Origin: Flavobacteriales bacterium | GTDB lineage: Bacteria; Bacteroidota; Bacteroidia; Flavobacteriales_D; Crocinitomicaceae | DNA: 64,000 nucleotides | Assembly: GCA_947474675.1 (NCBI GenBank) | Contig: CANJKA010000002.1 | Coordinates: forward strand, 1 to 64,000 | Direction of reading: 5' to 3' | Shown: one piece after another, positions 17,622 to 25,613 of the stretch | Layout: every line of letters begins with the position of its first letter | How positions within the stretch are numbered: position 1 is the first letter of the stretch | Position numbers and translations under genes: made by a program | The notes under the pieces: model-generated | Told to the model about the DNA's origin: nothing | Database searches by the model: none | What the model saw: the letters and a program-made list of their open reading frames with translations, nothing else

Positions 17622-19025
17622 CTAAGCATGTATTGATCTTTTTTCAGTTGCATCCATTGCCGCTTCCTTAATTCCTTCAGAATAAGTAGGATGTGGGTGA
17701 CAAATTCTAGCAATATCTTCTGCTGATGCTCTGTATTCCATTGCTACTACAGCTTCCATAATTAAATCAGCAGCACGCGCAGCAATCATGTGAACTCCTA
17801 GTACCTCATCTGTATTTTTATCAGCAAGAATTTTTATTAATCCTGCAGTATCCATACTTGCTCTTGCTCTACCTAATGCTTTGATTGGGAAAGAACCAAC
17901 TTTGAATTCAACTCCAGCAGCTACTAATTCTTCTTCTGTTTTTCCAACTGAAGCAACTTCTGGCCATGTATAAACAACACCAGGGATCAAGTTATAATTC
18001 ATGTGTGGTTTTTGACCAACTATCGTTTCTGCAACAAACACTCCTTCTTCTTCCGCTTTGTGCGCTAACATAGCACCACGAATAACATCTCCAATTGCGT
18101 AAATGTTTGGAACTGCTGTTTGCAGATGATCATTAACCTCAATTTGACCTCTGTTATTGACAGTCAAACCAACATTTTCTAATCCTAAACCATCTGTATA
18201 TGCTTTTCTTCCAACAGCTACTAAACAAATATCAGCTTCAAAAGTAACTTCATCATCTTTTTTATTCAAAGCAGTGACTTTCACTCCTTTTCCAGTGTTC
18301 TCCACTTTTTGAACTCTGTGTTGAAGATTGAATTTGAATCCTTCTTTCTTTAAAACTCTTGTTAATTCTTTTCCTAATGTTCTATCCATTGTAGGGATAA
18401 TCGTATCTGCAAATTCGATCACTTCAACTTCTGAACCTAAACGAGCATAAACTGAACCTAATTCCAATCCGATAACTCCACCACCAATTACCAACATTCT
18501 TTTCGGAATCTCAGTTAATTTCAATGCTTCAGTAGAAGTAATGATACGTTTTTTATCTGGCTCCATTCCTGGGAAAAAGTTTGGTTTAGAACCAGTAGCC
18601 AAAATCATGTTTTTGGTAGTAATCAATGATTCTTTACCCTCTTTATCTGTTACTTTCACAGTAGTTTTATCAACGATAGAACCAACTCCAGTTAACACAT
18701 CAATTTTATTTTTATCCATTAAAAACTTGATCCCATTGCATGTTTGAGCAATAACATCCGCTTTACGGGCAATCATTTGTTCTAGGTTAGCTTTTAAACC
18801 GCTTACTTCAATTCCATGTTCAGAAAAATTGTGTTTCGCATTGTGAAAATGTTCAGAAGAATCTAATAAAGCTTTTGAAGGAATACATCCAACATTTAAA
18901 CAAGTTCCACCTAAAGTATCATATTTTTCAATGATAGCTGTTTTAAGTCCCAATTGTGCGCAACGAATTGCTGCAACATATCCACCAGGTCCAGATCCAA
19001 TAACTGTGATATCGTAAGTGCTCAT
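17622..19025 (-). CDS. lpdA: Dihydrolipoyl dehydrogenase (E3)
   Basis: FAD-dependent E3 component of the 2-oxoacid dehydrogenase and glycine cleavage complexes, which reoxidises dihydrolipoamide with NAD+. 467 residues. Visible: FAD-binding GSGPGG (10-15), redox disulfide GGTCLNVGC (Cys42/Cys47), NAD-binding VIGGGVIGLELGSVYARLGS, second FAD site IYAIGDV, and the C-terminal active-site segment CHPHPTYSE. I start at 19025 (MSTYDITVIGSG); the 37 codons upstream in frame are unrelated sequence running into a REP-like hairpin. Lipoyl synthase lies nearby at 21.2-22.0 kb, also on this strand. Confidence 0.95.
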   Translation of the reverse strand: MSTYDITVIGSGPGGYVAAIRCAQLGLKTAIIEKYDTLGGTCLNVGCIPSKALLDSSEHFHNAKHNFSEHGIEVSGLKANLEQMIARKADVIAQTCNGIKFLMDKNKIDVLTGVGSIVDKTTVKVTDKEGKESLITTKNMILATGSKPNFFPGMEPDKKRIITSTEALKLTEIPKRMLVIGGGVIGLELGSVYARLGSEVEVIEFADTIIPTMDRTLGKELTRVLKKEGFKFNLQHRVQKVENTGKGVKVTALNKKDDEVTFEADICLVAVGRKAYTDGLGLENVGLTVNNRGQIEVNDHLQTAVPNIYAIGDVIRGAMLAHKAEEEGVFVAETIVGQKPHMNYNLIPGVVYTWPEVASVGKTEEELVAAGVEFKVGSFPIKALGRARASMDTAGLIKILADKNTDEVLGVHMIAARAADLIMEAVVAMEYRASAEDIARICHPHPTYSEGIKEAAMDATEKRSIHA

Positions 19026-19111
19026 TTTTATAATTTTTGGTAAAGTTAGAATTTCTAAATTAAAAAAGAGGATTAAAAGTGGTAAATTAATTGAAAAAAG
19101 ACGCGTAGACC

Positions 19112-19132
19112 GTCCCAACAAAATGTTGGGAC
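19112..19132. repeat. REP-like palindrome GTCCCAACA-AAA-TGTTGGGAC
   Basis: A perfect 9-bp stem with a 3-nt loop, preceded by AGACGCG, which also opens the palindrome at 22605. It lacks the T tract of a terminator, so I class it with the REP-like elements. Confidence 0.6.
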
Positions 19133-19143
19133 TCAAAGATGAA

Positions 19144-19168
19144 AGATCGCCTCGCTTTTAGACTGATG
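19144..19168 (+). repeat. Interspersed 25-bp repeat, copy 2
   Basis: AGATCGCCTCGCTTTTAGAC followed by TGATG. It equals copy 1 (10319-10343, opposite strand) with one substitution. Confidence 0.6.
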
Positions 19169-19336
19169 AATTGGGTTTAAAAAATCAACATTAAACCTGA
19201 AAATCGTTCAAAATTATTTCGAAATGATGATAATACTTTTTTGATTTATAACGGAGATATTTCTCAACAAAGGAGTAACGGGTCAAAAGTTATGAATTGG
19301 AAAGAAATCATAAAATTAAATCTTATTTGAATAAAT

Positions 19337-19371
19337 AGGAATTATTTGGAATCTGATTCCAAATAATTCCT
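19337..19371 (-). terminator. Terminator hairpin for the T9SS protein gene
   Basis: A perfect 16-bp inverted repeat (AGGAATTATTTGGAAT / ATTCCAAATAATTCCT) with loop CTG, starting 7 nt past the stop codon of the minus-strand gene. Confidence 0.75.
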
Positions 19372-19378
19372 AAAACAT

Positions 19379-20374
19379 CTATTGTTTAATAATTTTCAAA
19401 TCAATCCAATTAAACGAATTGTCATAGACTTTCAAAAAGTACATACCTGAATTAAAACACGATAAATCAACTGTCAATTTATTATTTTCAGAACGATTAA
19501 ATTTTAAATCAGTTTTTTCACCTACCATATCGACAATTTCAATTTTTTTGATAATTAACGATTCCGGAATTTCAATATCCAATTTATTAATAACTGGATT
19601 TGGAAAATAGTTTAAATTAATTTTTTCATCAATAGATTTAATTCCCACACTAAAATCACAAACACCGTTAAATCCTGTCCAATAGGAAATATTATTAATA
19701 CCAAAACATTCTAAGGTTCTCGTTGTATATTCTGAAAATCTAGATATTCCACAGAAAAAGCCTCCAAAATTTCCGATTCCTTCAATAAAAACGCTGTTTG
19801 TATCTATGACACCTGACATTCCTCCATAATTATCATGAGAGAGATAAAAAACATTTCTTAGTGCTCCAGCAACTGTTATATTATCTATACTATCAACAAC
19901 ACATTGAACAGAATCATTCCATAAAAAAGTTGAATTTTGACTAAAAACACCACTCCCTTTAAAATAAAATGTATCTCCAACTACTAGATCATAATCATAC
20001 AATAAATGTTCTGTTGAATCAGTTAAATAAACATATATTTTCAAACTATCTTGCCGTACAAAATAATCATTGCTAATAGGAATTGTAGAATAACAGCCGG
20101 AATTTGAACCTCCATTTTGAGGATCGGTTAATGAAGGATGATATTGAGCAATTCCATTTTTATGCATTCTTTTGTACATTTTCGTACCTAATAACACATC
20201 ATCTTGTATCGATAAATTATAGGTAGAAACTGATCCACATAGAGAAGTCATATTCCCTCCTGTTTCTTCTTGGTAAATTTCATTCCAAACTGCACCAGTA
20301 GGAAAATAATCAGGAATTTGAGAGAAAGTAACAGAAGAAATAAATAAATAAGTGATGAAGGTAAAATTTTTCAT
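19379..20374 (-). CDS. Secreted protein with T9SS type A sorting domain
   Basis: A 331-residue protein with a signal peptide (MKNFTFITYLFISSVTFSQ). The last ~80 residues form a T9SS type A sorting domain: LNYFPNPVINKLDIEIPE, then KIEIVDMVGEKT, FNSGMYFLKVYD and a basic tail KIIKQ. The domain directs export through the outer membrane by the PorU/PorV system. The middle part is an unrecognised beta-rich region with several cysteines (YSTIP, CVVDS, CFGINN) that may form disulfides. A start 6 codons upstream (20392) is also open; I prefer 20374 because it opens the signal peptide. Substrate or role unknown. Confidence 0.8.
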   Translation of the reverse strand: MKNFTFITYLFISSVTFSQIPDYFPTGAVWNEIYQEETGGNMTSLCGSVSTYNLSIQDDVLLGTKMYKRMHKNGIAQYHPSLTDPQNGGSNSGCYSTIPISNDYFVRQDSLKIYVYLTDSTEHLLYDYDLVVGDTFYFKGSGVFSQNSTFLWNDSVQCVVDSIDNITVAGALRNVFYLSHDNYGGMSGVIDTNSVFIEGIGNFGGFFCGISRFSEYTTRTLECFGINNISYWTGFNGVCDFSVGIKSIDEKINLNYFPNPVINKLDIEIPESLIIKKIEIVDMVGEKTDLKFNRSENNKLTVDLSCFNSGMYFLKVYDNSFNWIDLKIIKQ

Positions 20375-20451
20375 AGTTTGATTTTTAAACAAATTAATAT
20401 TCTAAAATTCTCAACGTATAAAAAAAACAAATGGTTGGCTTATTTAAAAAA

Positions 20452-21135
20452 TTAACAACAACCACCTCCGGGAGTACAAGTTGATGACTGACCTTTAGAT
20501 TCTGATAATGACTGAGATAAAGCATTTAAAAAAGTTTCCATTGGTTGAGCACCAGAAACTGCATATTTTCTATCAAAAACAAAAAACGGAACACCTGTTA
20601 CACCAATTTCACTCGCTTCTTTGATATCATTATTTACTTTCTGAGAAAATTCATCGCTTTCCATAGCAGCCATAATATCATTTTCAATTAAACCAATTTC
20701 TCTGCCCAAAGAAATTAATACAGCAAGATTGCTCATGTCTTTTCCATCCGTAAAATAAGCTTTGAACAAACTTTCTTCCGCTTGATCACCTAATCCTTTC
20801 GATTTTGCTAATTGAATTAATTTATGTGCATCGAATGAATTTGCTACTATAGCTTTATCAAAATCGTAATGTAAACCGACTTTTTTAGCCGTTTCAACTA
20901 CATTATCATGCAATTCTTTCGTTTTTTCAATTGACATTCCTTTCTTTTGAGCAAGGTATTCAACAGCACTTATTTTATTTTCAAAGTTTTTTGGAATAGT
21001 AGGATCTAATTGAAAACTTTTCCATTCAATTTCAATTTCGTTTTTGCCTTCGAATTGTTTTAAAGCAGCTTCAAAATTTCTTTTTCCGATGTAACAAAAC
21101 GGACACATGATGTCTGACCAAATTTCTACTTTCAT
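20452..21135 (-). CDS. DsbA family oxidoreductase (FrnE-like)
   Basis: A 227-residue thioredoxin-fold protein starting MKVEIWSDIMCPFCYIGKRNFE, with a redox CPFC motif (Cys11/Cys14) right after the first strand and the cis-Pro region EIGVTGVPFFVFDRKYAVSGAQ. This is the FrnE-like branch of the DsbA superfamily. There is no signal peptide, so it is cytosolic, unlike classical DsbA. The C-terminus STCTPGGGCC carries extra cysteines that may bind metal or act as a second redox site, as in stress-linked FrnE relatives. It is 18 nt downstream of lipA and probably co-transcribed. Confidence 0.85.
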   Translation of the reverse strand: MKVEIWSDIMCPFCYIGKRNFEAALKQFEGKNEIEIEWKSFQLDPTIPKNFENKISAVEYLAQKKGMSIEKTKELHDNVVETAKKVGLHYDFDKAIVANSFDAHKLIQLAKSKGLGDQAEESLFKAYFTDGKDMSNLAVLISLGREIGLIENDIMAAMESDEFSQKVNNDIKEASEIGVTGVPFFVFDRKYAVSGAQPMETFLNALSQSLSESKGQSSTCTPGGGCC

Positions 21136-21153
21136 TTTAAACGCAATTAAAAA

Positions 21154-22029
21154 TTAAAACATATGCTTCTCAGCATGATATGAAGAACGAACCAATGGTC
21201 CACTTTCAACATATCTGAATCCCATTTCCAATCCTAAAATTCTATATTCTTCAAATCTTTCAGGAGTGATAAATTCGTCAACTGGTAAATGTTTTGCTGA
21301 AGGTTGTAAATATTGACCCAACGTTAAAATATCGACTTCTACAGAACGCAGATCTTGCATTGTCTCGATAACTTCTTCATGTGTTTCACCTAAACCTAAC
21401 ATAACACCAGATTTTGTTCTCATCCCTCCTTTTTTCAAACGGAAAAGAACTTCTAGACTTCTATCATATTTTGCTTGAATTCGAACAGATTTTGTTAAAC
21501 GACGAACTGTTTCTAAATTATGAGAAACAATTTCAGGAGCAACATCAATAATAACTTGAAGATTTTCCCATTTTCCTGCGAAATCTGGAATTAAGGTTTC
21601 CATAGTCGTAGTTGGTGATTGGTGACGAATAGCACGAATAGTTTGCGCCCAAATATCTGAACCACCATCTTTTAAATCATCTCTATCAACAGAAGTAATT
21701 ACTGCATGTTTTACTTGCATTAACTTCACACTTTGCGCAACTCTTCCTGGTTCAAAAGTATCAACCTCTTCAGGCCTACCCGTTTTTACGTTACAAAAAC
21801 CACATGAACGTGTACAAATATTTCCCAATATCATAAACGTTGCAGTACCTTCACCCCAACATTCACCCATATTTGGACAACTTCCACTTTCACAAATGGT
21901 ATGTAATTTATGTTCACTTACCAAAGCCCTTACCTTCTTGTAGTTTTCACCTGTCGGTAATTTTACCTTCAGCCATTTTGGTTTTCTAATACGTTCTGGC
22001 GAGTTGCCTATTTCTTCTATTTCGCTCAT
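21154..22029 (-). CDS. lipA: Lipoyl synthase
   Basis: Radical-SAM enzyme that inserts two sulfur atoms into protein-bound octanoyl groups to make lipoyl cofactors. 291 residues. Both clusters are visible: the auxiliary [4Fe-4S] set [12 protein letters not shown] (Cys46, Cys51, Cys57) and the radical-[11 protein letters not shown] (Cys72, Cys76, Cys79). Further family marks are [29 protein letters not shown] and the C-terminal [10 protein letters not shown] with the conserved SSY. It supplies lipoate to complexes that use the nearby LpdA. Upstream it is divergent from the OsmC-like gene. Confidence 0.96.
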   Translation of the reverse strand: MSEIEEIGNSPERIRKPKWLKVKLPTGENYKKVRALVSEHKLHTICESGSCPNMGECWGEGTATFMILGNICTRSCGFCNVKTGRPEEVDTFEPGRVAQSVKLMQVKHAVITSVDRDDLKDGGSDIWAQTIRAIRHQSPTTTMETLIPDFAGKWENLQVIIDVAPEIVSHNLETVRRLTKSVRIQAKYDRSLEVLFRLKKGGMRTKSGVMLGLGETHEEVIETMQDLRSVEVDILTLGQYLQPSAKHLPVDEFITPERFEEYRILGLEMGFRYVESGPLVRSSYHAEKHMF

Positions 22030-22122
22030 GTAAAACTCTTTTTAAAGAAGTTAAAACAGTTAATTTTATATTCCATTTTTGTATTCATCCTTATTTTCAA
22101 CTCAAATAGCAATAAAATGTCG

Positions 22123-22130
22123 TATTTTTG
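22123..22130 (+). promoter_or_regulatory. -7 box (TATTTTTG) for the OsmC-like gene
   Basis: An exact TAnnTTTG match 65 nt before the start codon, in the divergent region shared with lipA. Confidence 0.55.
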
Positions 22131-22194
22131 CAGTGTGATTCGACTTTACTTTGATAAATACGGCACAAAGTTACAACATTATAGTTTATTACCC

Positions 22195-22599
22195 ATGACA
22201 ACTTCAACAGTAGAATATTTAGGAGGACTTCGTACAAGCTGTACGCATACTCAATCTCAAACAACAATTATAACAGATGCACCTTTAGATAACAATGGAA
22301 AAGGAGAAGTTTTTTCACCAACTGACTTGTTAGCAACTGCTTACGCATCATGTATGATTACAATCATGGGAATATATTGTGAAAACAATTCAATAAATTT
22401 CACACATGGAACATCTAATGTTACAAAAATAATGGAATCAAATCCTCGAAGAATTGGTAAAATAATACTGAAAATGGATTTCACAGGAAACAATTGGGAT
22501 GAAGAAACCGCAGAAAGAGTAATCAGAGTTGGGAAGGCATGTCCGGTAGCACAGACATTGGGAGACAATGTTGAAATAGAATTTAATATAACATATTAA
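22195..22599 (+). CDS. OsmC/Ohr family protein
   Basis: A 134-residue protein of the OsmC-like fold, which reduces organic hydroperoxides through two cysteines. The expected pair is visible: Cys53 in ATAYASCMIT and Cys116 in KACPVAQTL. FSPTDLLATAYASCM is the family's central-helix signature. The start at 22195 (MTTSTVEYLGGLRT) matches homologues; the in-frame extension upstream overlaps the promoter box. It belongs to the general OsmC-like (YhfA-type) subgroup rather than a clear Ohr. It is a likely peroxide or thiol-stress protein. Confidence 0.85.
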   Translation: MTTSTVEYLGGLRTSCTHTQSQTTIITDAPLDNNGKGEVFSPTDLLATAYASCMITIMGIYCENNSINFTHGTSNVTKIMESNPRRIGKIILKMDFTGNNWDEETAERVIRVGKACPVAQTLGDNVEIEFNITY

Positions 22600-22604
22600 A
22601 GTAA

Positions 22605-22656
22605 AGACGCGATTCATCGCGTCTCCACAGCCCAATAAAAGACGCAAAATTTTGCG
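22605..22656. repeat. Two REP-like palindromes between osmC-like and rlmB genes
   Basis: First, AGACGCGAT-TC-ATCGCGTCT (22605-22624), a 9-bp stem with a 2-nt centre. Second, CGCAAAATTTTGCG (22643-22656), a perfect 14-bp palindrome preceded by AAAAGA. Each follows the shared start AAAGACGC. The palindromes are GC-richer than their surroundings. They may also serve as terminator for the upstream gene. Confidence 0.65.
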
Positions 22657-22674
22657 TTTCAACAAAAAAAGAAA

Positions 22675-23520
22675 ATGGAAAATAAAAAATACAACAAAAG
22701 AGAATCATACCCAAGTAGAGATTCTTACCCAAACAGAGAAGATTTTAGTCCACGTGATTTTCAAAAACGTGAGCGTAAAGAATCTGCAGATGAATTTATT
22801 TTTGGAGTTCGTGCCGTTATTGAAGCAATAAAAGCGGATCGTGAAATCAATAAAATAATGATTTTGAAAGGAATGAACAAAGATTTGTTCCAAGAGTTAA
22901 AAGATATTTTAGCAAATAAAAATTATTATTTGCAATTTGTTCCAGTTGAAAAATTGGATAAAATTACAGATAACAATCACCAAGGTGTTATTGCTTTCGT
23001 TGCGCCAATAACTTACGGATCAGTTGAAAAATTGGTTGAAGAAATGATGGAACAAGGTAAAAAACCTACCGTTTTGGTATTAGATAGAATTACAGATGTT
23101 CGTAATTTTGGTGCTATAGCTAGAACTGCTGAATGTCAAGGAGTAGATGCTATTTTAATTCCTTCCAGAGGTTCGGTTCAAGTTACTTCAGATGCCATTA
23201 AAACTTCAGCTGGAGCTTTGAATAGAATTCCAGTTTGTAAATCAGATAACATCAAAGACACTTTATTCTACCTTCAACAATGTGGAATGAGAATTATTGC
23301 ATGTACAGAGAAAACAAATATTCCTTTGTACACTGTTAACTTGCGTGGATCGGTTGTAATCATTCTTGGTTCAGAAGAAGATGGAATTACCAATGACTTT
23401 TTAAACATGGCGGATATTAAAGCTAAAATTCCAATGAGAGGTGAAATCGCTTCTATGAATGTTGGAGTTGCTGCAGCAATCGTTTTATACGAGAAAACGC
23501 GTCAAGAATTATATGGATAG
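22675..23520 (+). CDS. rlmB: 23S rRNA (guanosine-2'-O-)-methyltransferase RlmB (SpoU/TrmH family)
   Basis: A 281-residue SPOUT methyltransferase. A charged, Arg-rich disordered start (about 1-38) precedes the substrate-binding domain (FIFGVRAVIEAIKADREINK) and the knotted SAM-binding domain. The three SpoU motifs are visible: VRNFGAIARTAEC, LGSEEDGI and IPMRGEIASMNVGVAAAIVLYE. RlmB methylates the 23S rRNA peptidyltransferase loop (G2251 in E. coli). Other TrmH-family assignments are possible, but the N-terminal domain fits RlmB. Confidence 0.88.
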   Translation: MENKKYNKRESYPSRDSYPNREDFSPRDFQKRERKESADEFIFGVRAVIEAIKADREINKIMILKGMNKDLFQELKDILANKNYYLQFVPVEKLDKITDNNHQGVIAFVAPITYGSVEKLVEEMMEQGKKPTVLVLDRITDVRNFGAIARTAECQGVDAILIPSRGSVQVTSDAIKTSAGALNRIPVCKSDNIKDTLFYLQQCGMRIIACTEKTNIPLYTVNLRGSVVIILGSEEDGITNDFLNMADIKAKIPMRGEIASMNVGVAAAIVLYEKTRQELYG

Positions 23521-23529
23521 AATTTAAAC

Positions 23530-23571
23530 TTATATCAACCAATGAATTTTAATATTTATTGGTTGATATAA
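23530..23571. terminator. Bidirectional terminator between rlmB and yjjG
   Basis: A perfect 14-bp inverted repeat (TTATATCAACCAAT at 23530-23543 and ATTGGTTGATATAA at 23558-23571) between two converging genes. Confidence 0.75.
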
Positions 23572-23575
23572 ATTC

Positions 23576-24289
23576 TCAATCTCTAAACACCCACGGCAAA
23601 ATCGCAGGAATCTCATTCAAAGACTTAATATGATAATCGCCTTTTCGTCTTCGGTATCGATCTTCAGGATCAAATAAAATGGTTCGCATTCCTGCATTGT
23701 TCCCTCCTATTATATCAACTTGGAAATCATCTCCAATCATCACACTTTTAGAAGGAATTGCTCCTGCTTTTTGCATGGCGTGATGAAAAACTTCCGGTGC
23801 TGGTTTGTTTTTTCCAATTTCTTCAGAACAAACAATTACATCAAAAAAAGCATCAAATCCACAGTTTTTCAATTTTCGATGCTGCACTTCTTTGAAACCA
23901 TTTGTAATAATATGAAGATTGAATCCATCTTTTTTTAATTCGGTCAATGTTTCAATTGCGAAAGGAAAAATATGTGTTTGATCAGGAGAAATATCGATAT
24001 ATCCATTATTCAAAGCCTGATTTAATTCTTCATCCACAATTCCAAACTTATTCAACGTTTTTTCAAATCGCGTATTTCTTAATTCATCTTTCGTGATTTT
24101 TCCTCTGCCATAGGCAATCCATAAATCGGAATTGATGTTTTTATATTTGTGGTAAAAATCGTAGAAATTCCCGATTTTATCTTGAATGTTTAAATCAGCA
24201 TATAAAATACGTAACGCTTGTTGAGAATTCTTTTCAAAATCCCAAAGTGTTCTGTCTAAATCGAAAAAAAGATGTGAAGAAGTATTCAT
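23576..24289 (-). CDS. yjjG: YjjG family noncanonical pyrimidine nucleotidase (HAD)
   Basis: A 237-residue HAD hydrolase that dephosphorylates noncanonical pyrimidine nucleotides. Motifs: I FFDLDRTLWD (nucleophile Asp and acid Asp), II LHIITNG, III lysine in EEIGKNKPAPEVF, IV MIGDDFQVDIIGGNNAGM. The helical cap (about 17-95) includes DFEKNSQQALRILYADL, close to YjjG. Phosphate-group specificity is inferred from family resemblance. The gene is followed after 15 nt by a membrane-protein gene on the same strand. Confidence 0.85.
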   Translation of the reverse strand: MNTSSHLFFDLDRTLWDFEKNSQQALRILYADLNIQDKIGNFYDFYHKYKNINSDLWIAYGRGKITKDELRNTRFEKTLNKFGIVDEELNQALNNGYIDISPDQTHIFPFAIETLTELKKDGFNLHIITNGFKEVQHRKLKNCGFDAFFDVIVCSEEIGKNKPAPEVFHHAMQKAGAIPSKSVMIGDDFQVDIIGGNNAGMRTILFDPEDRYRRRKGDYHIKSLNEIPAILPWVFRD

Positions 24290-24304
24290 TAAATTATAGA
24301 AATA

Positions 24305-24775
24305 TCAAAAGAAATCAGCAATTATATAAGCAATTCCTGTTGTCAAAAGGCCGTTAAAAAACATGCCTACTACAATTATTGAAAATGTTTTCTTCTCTTT
24401 ACCATAAAATTTAGCCGTTACAATCGAGCCTAAAGGGACAGATAGAAAAAGTGGGGCATACATAGCAATACCAAAAATTCCAAATTTCATTTTCATTCGA
24501 ACAACAAATTTATTCATTTTAGTGAATTTTTTCTTATAAGGAAGTTCAACACCACTTTCAATAGATTGTTTTAATAAAAGACTCTTTTTTTTGTGAGCAC
24601 GAATCATAAAAAATTCACTCATAAAATAAAATATTGCTGCACTAACAATAGCTCCTGAAACACACGAAAAATAGGTTTCAAAAAAAGTCATCCCTACTTT
24701 AGGCCCCCCAAAAGGAGCAAAAAGAAATTTTAACATCGACAAAAAAAAGAAACCACTATAGTGCCACAACCCCAT
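24305..24775 (-). CDS. Small membrane protein, unknown function
   Basis: A 156-residue protein with about three hydrophobic segments (near 5-20, 33-58 and 128-152) and a shorter one at about 100-118. A strongly basic cytoplasmic loop (RAHKKKSLLLKQ, YKKKFTKMNKFVVRMKMK) separates the first pair from the last. The LFLSVPLGSIVTAKFYG segment recalls small multidrug-export (COG2426-type) proteins, but I would not assign it firmly. A later start at the internal ATG (MLKFLFAPFGG) is possible. It lies between upp and yjjG, with 10 and 15 nt gaps, so the three probably form one transcript. Confidence 0.5.
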   Translation of the reverse strand: MGLWHYSGFFFLSMLKFLFAPFGGPKVGMTFFETYFSCVSGAIVSAAIFYFMSEFFMIRAHKKKSLLLKQSIESGVELPYKKKFTKMNKFVVRMKMKFGIFGIAMYAPLFLSVPLGSIVTAKFYGKEKKTFSIIVVGMFFNGLLTTGIAYIIADFF

Positions 24776-24785
24776 AAAAACTATT

Positions 24786-25433
24786 TTAACATTTTACGCC
24801 ATAAGCCAAATCTCCAGCATCACCTAATCCTGGAACAATATACGATTGAGCAGTTAATTCTTCATCAATCGCCCCTACCCAAATCTCGGTAGATTCAGGT
24901 AAATGTTGTTTTACATAATCAATTGCATCTTGAGAAGCAATTGCCGCAATTATATATATTTTTGAAGGTTTTCCTTGTTTTAATAAAGCTTTATATACTG
25001 TAACCATTGAAGCACCAGTAGCTAACATTGGATCACTAATAATAACTACTCTATTAGATAAATCGGGGGAAGCTAAATATTCTACATGAATATCAAATTC
25101 TTCCAAAGTAGTGTGTTTTCTATAAGCAGAAACAAAAGCACTTTCAGCTGAATCAAAATAATTTAATAATCCTTGATGCATTCCTAAACCAGCTCGTAAA
25201 ATTGTAGCTAAAACAGGGGTTTCTTTTAAAACATTGACTTCAGCTTTCCCTAATGGAGTTGTAACTGAAATCGTTTCAAATTCCATCTTTTTAGAAACCT
25301 CGTAACCAATCACTTCAGCAATTCTTTCTAAATTTCTTCTAAAACGCATAGAATCCCCTTGAATAGAGACGCTTCTAATTTCTGATAAAAATTTTCCTAA
25401 AATTGAATTAGTTTTTGATAGATTGTGAATCAT
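24786..25433 (-). CDS. upp: Uracil phosphoribosyltransferase
   Basis: Pyrimidine salvage enzyme: uracil + PRPP gives UMP. 215 residues, a normal length. The PRPP-binding loop VIISDPMLATGASM and the uracil-binding loop PGLGDAGDLAYG near the C-terminus are both visible, as is the early segment SMRFRRNLERIAEVIGYE. It may be co-transcribed with the downstream membrane protein and the nucleotidase, which also concerns pyrimidine nucleotides. The operon therefore has a salvage theme. Confidence 0.94.
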   Translation of the reverse strand: MIHNLSKTNSILGKFLSEIRSVSIQGDSMRFRRNLERIAEVIGYEVSKKMEFETISVTTPLGKAEVNVLKETPVLATILRAGLGMHQGLLNYFDSAESAFVSAYRKHTTLEEFDIHVEYLASPDLSNRVVIISDPMLATGASMVTVYKALLKQGKPSKIYIIAAIASQDAIDYVKQHLPESTEIWVGAIDEELTAQSYIVPGLGDAGDLAYGVKC

Positions 25434-25601
25434 AATATAAAGTTTTTGATAAAGTTAATAGAAAATTTAAAAGAAAGAAAGAATTTAATTCGATAGATTC
25501 ATAATTATTGTTATTTCCTTAAATTCTACAAAAAAATGGGAATTAAATAAAAAACATCAATAATCAAACATCAAACATCAAACTCTAAACATCTAAATAA
25601 G

Positions 25602-25609
25602 TACCTTTG
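25602..25609 (+). promoter_or_regulatory. -7 box (TACCTTTG) for the ABC exporter gene
   Basis: An exact TAnnTTTG match whose last base is 5 nt before the ATG at 25614, so transcription should begin at or next to the start codon. The upstream stretch (25562-25582) has three copies of ATCAAAC. Confidence 0.6.
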
Positions 25610-25613
25610 TGAC

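Larger units (their letters stand above)
19026..19336. other. Intergenic region upstream of lpdA with REP-like repeats
   Basis: About 310 nt containing AAAAGACGCG, a perfect hairpin (19112-19132) and copy 2 of the 25-bp repeat (19144-19168). The rest, 19169-19336, is AT-rich without coding character. The lpdA promoter must lie near 19030-19090 but I could not pick a clear -7 box. Confidence 0.5.

Noticed and set aside
19026..19136. N-terminal extension of dihydrolipoyl dehydrogenase
   Set aside because: The 37 in-frame codons run through a REP-like hairpin and have no homology to the family; MSTYDITVIGSG at 19025 is the family start.
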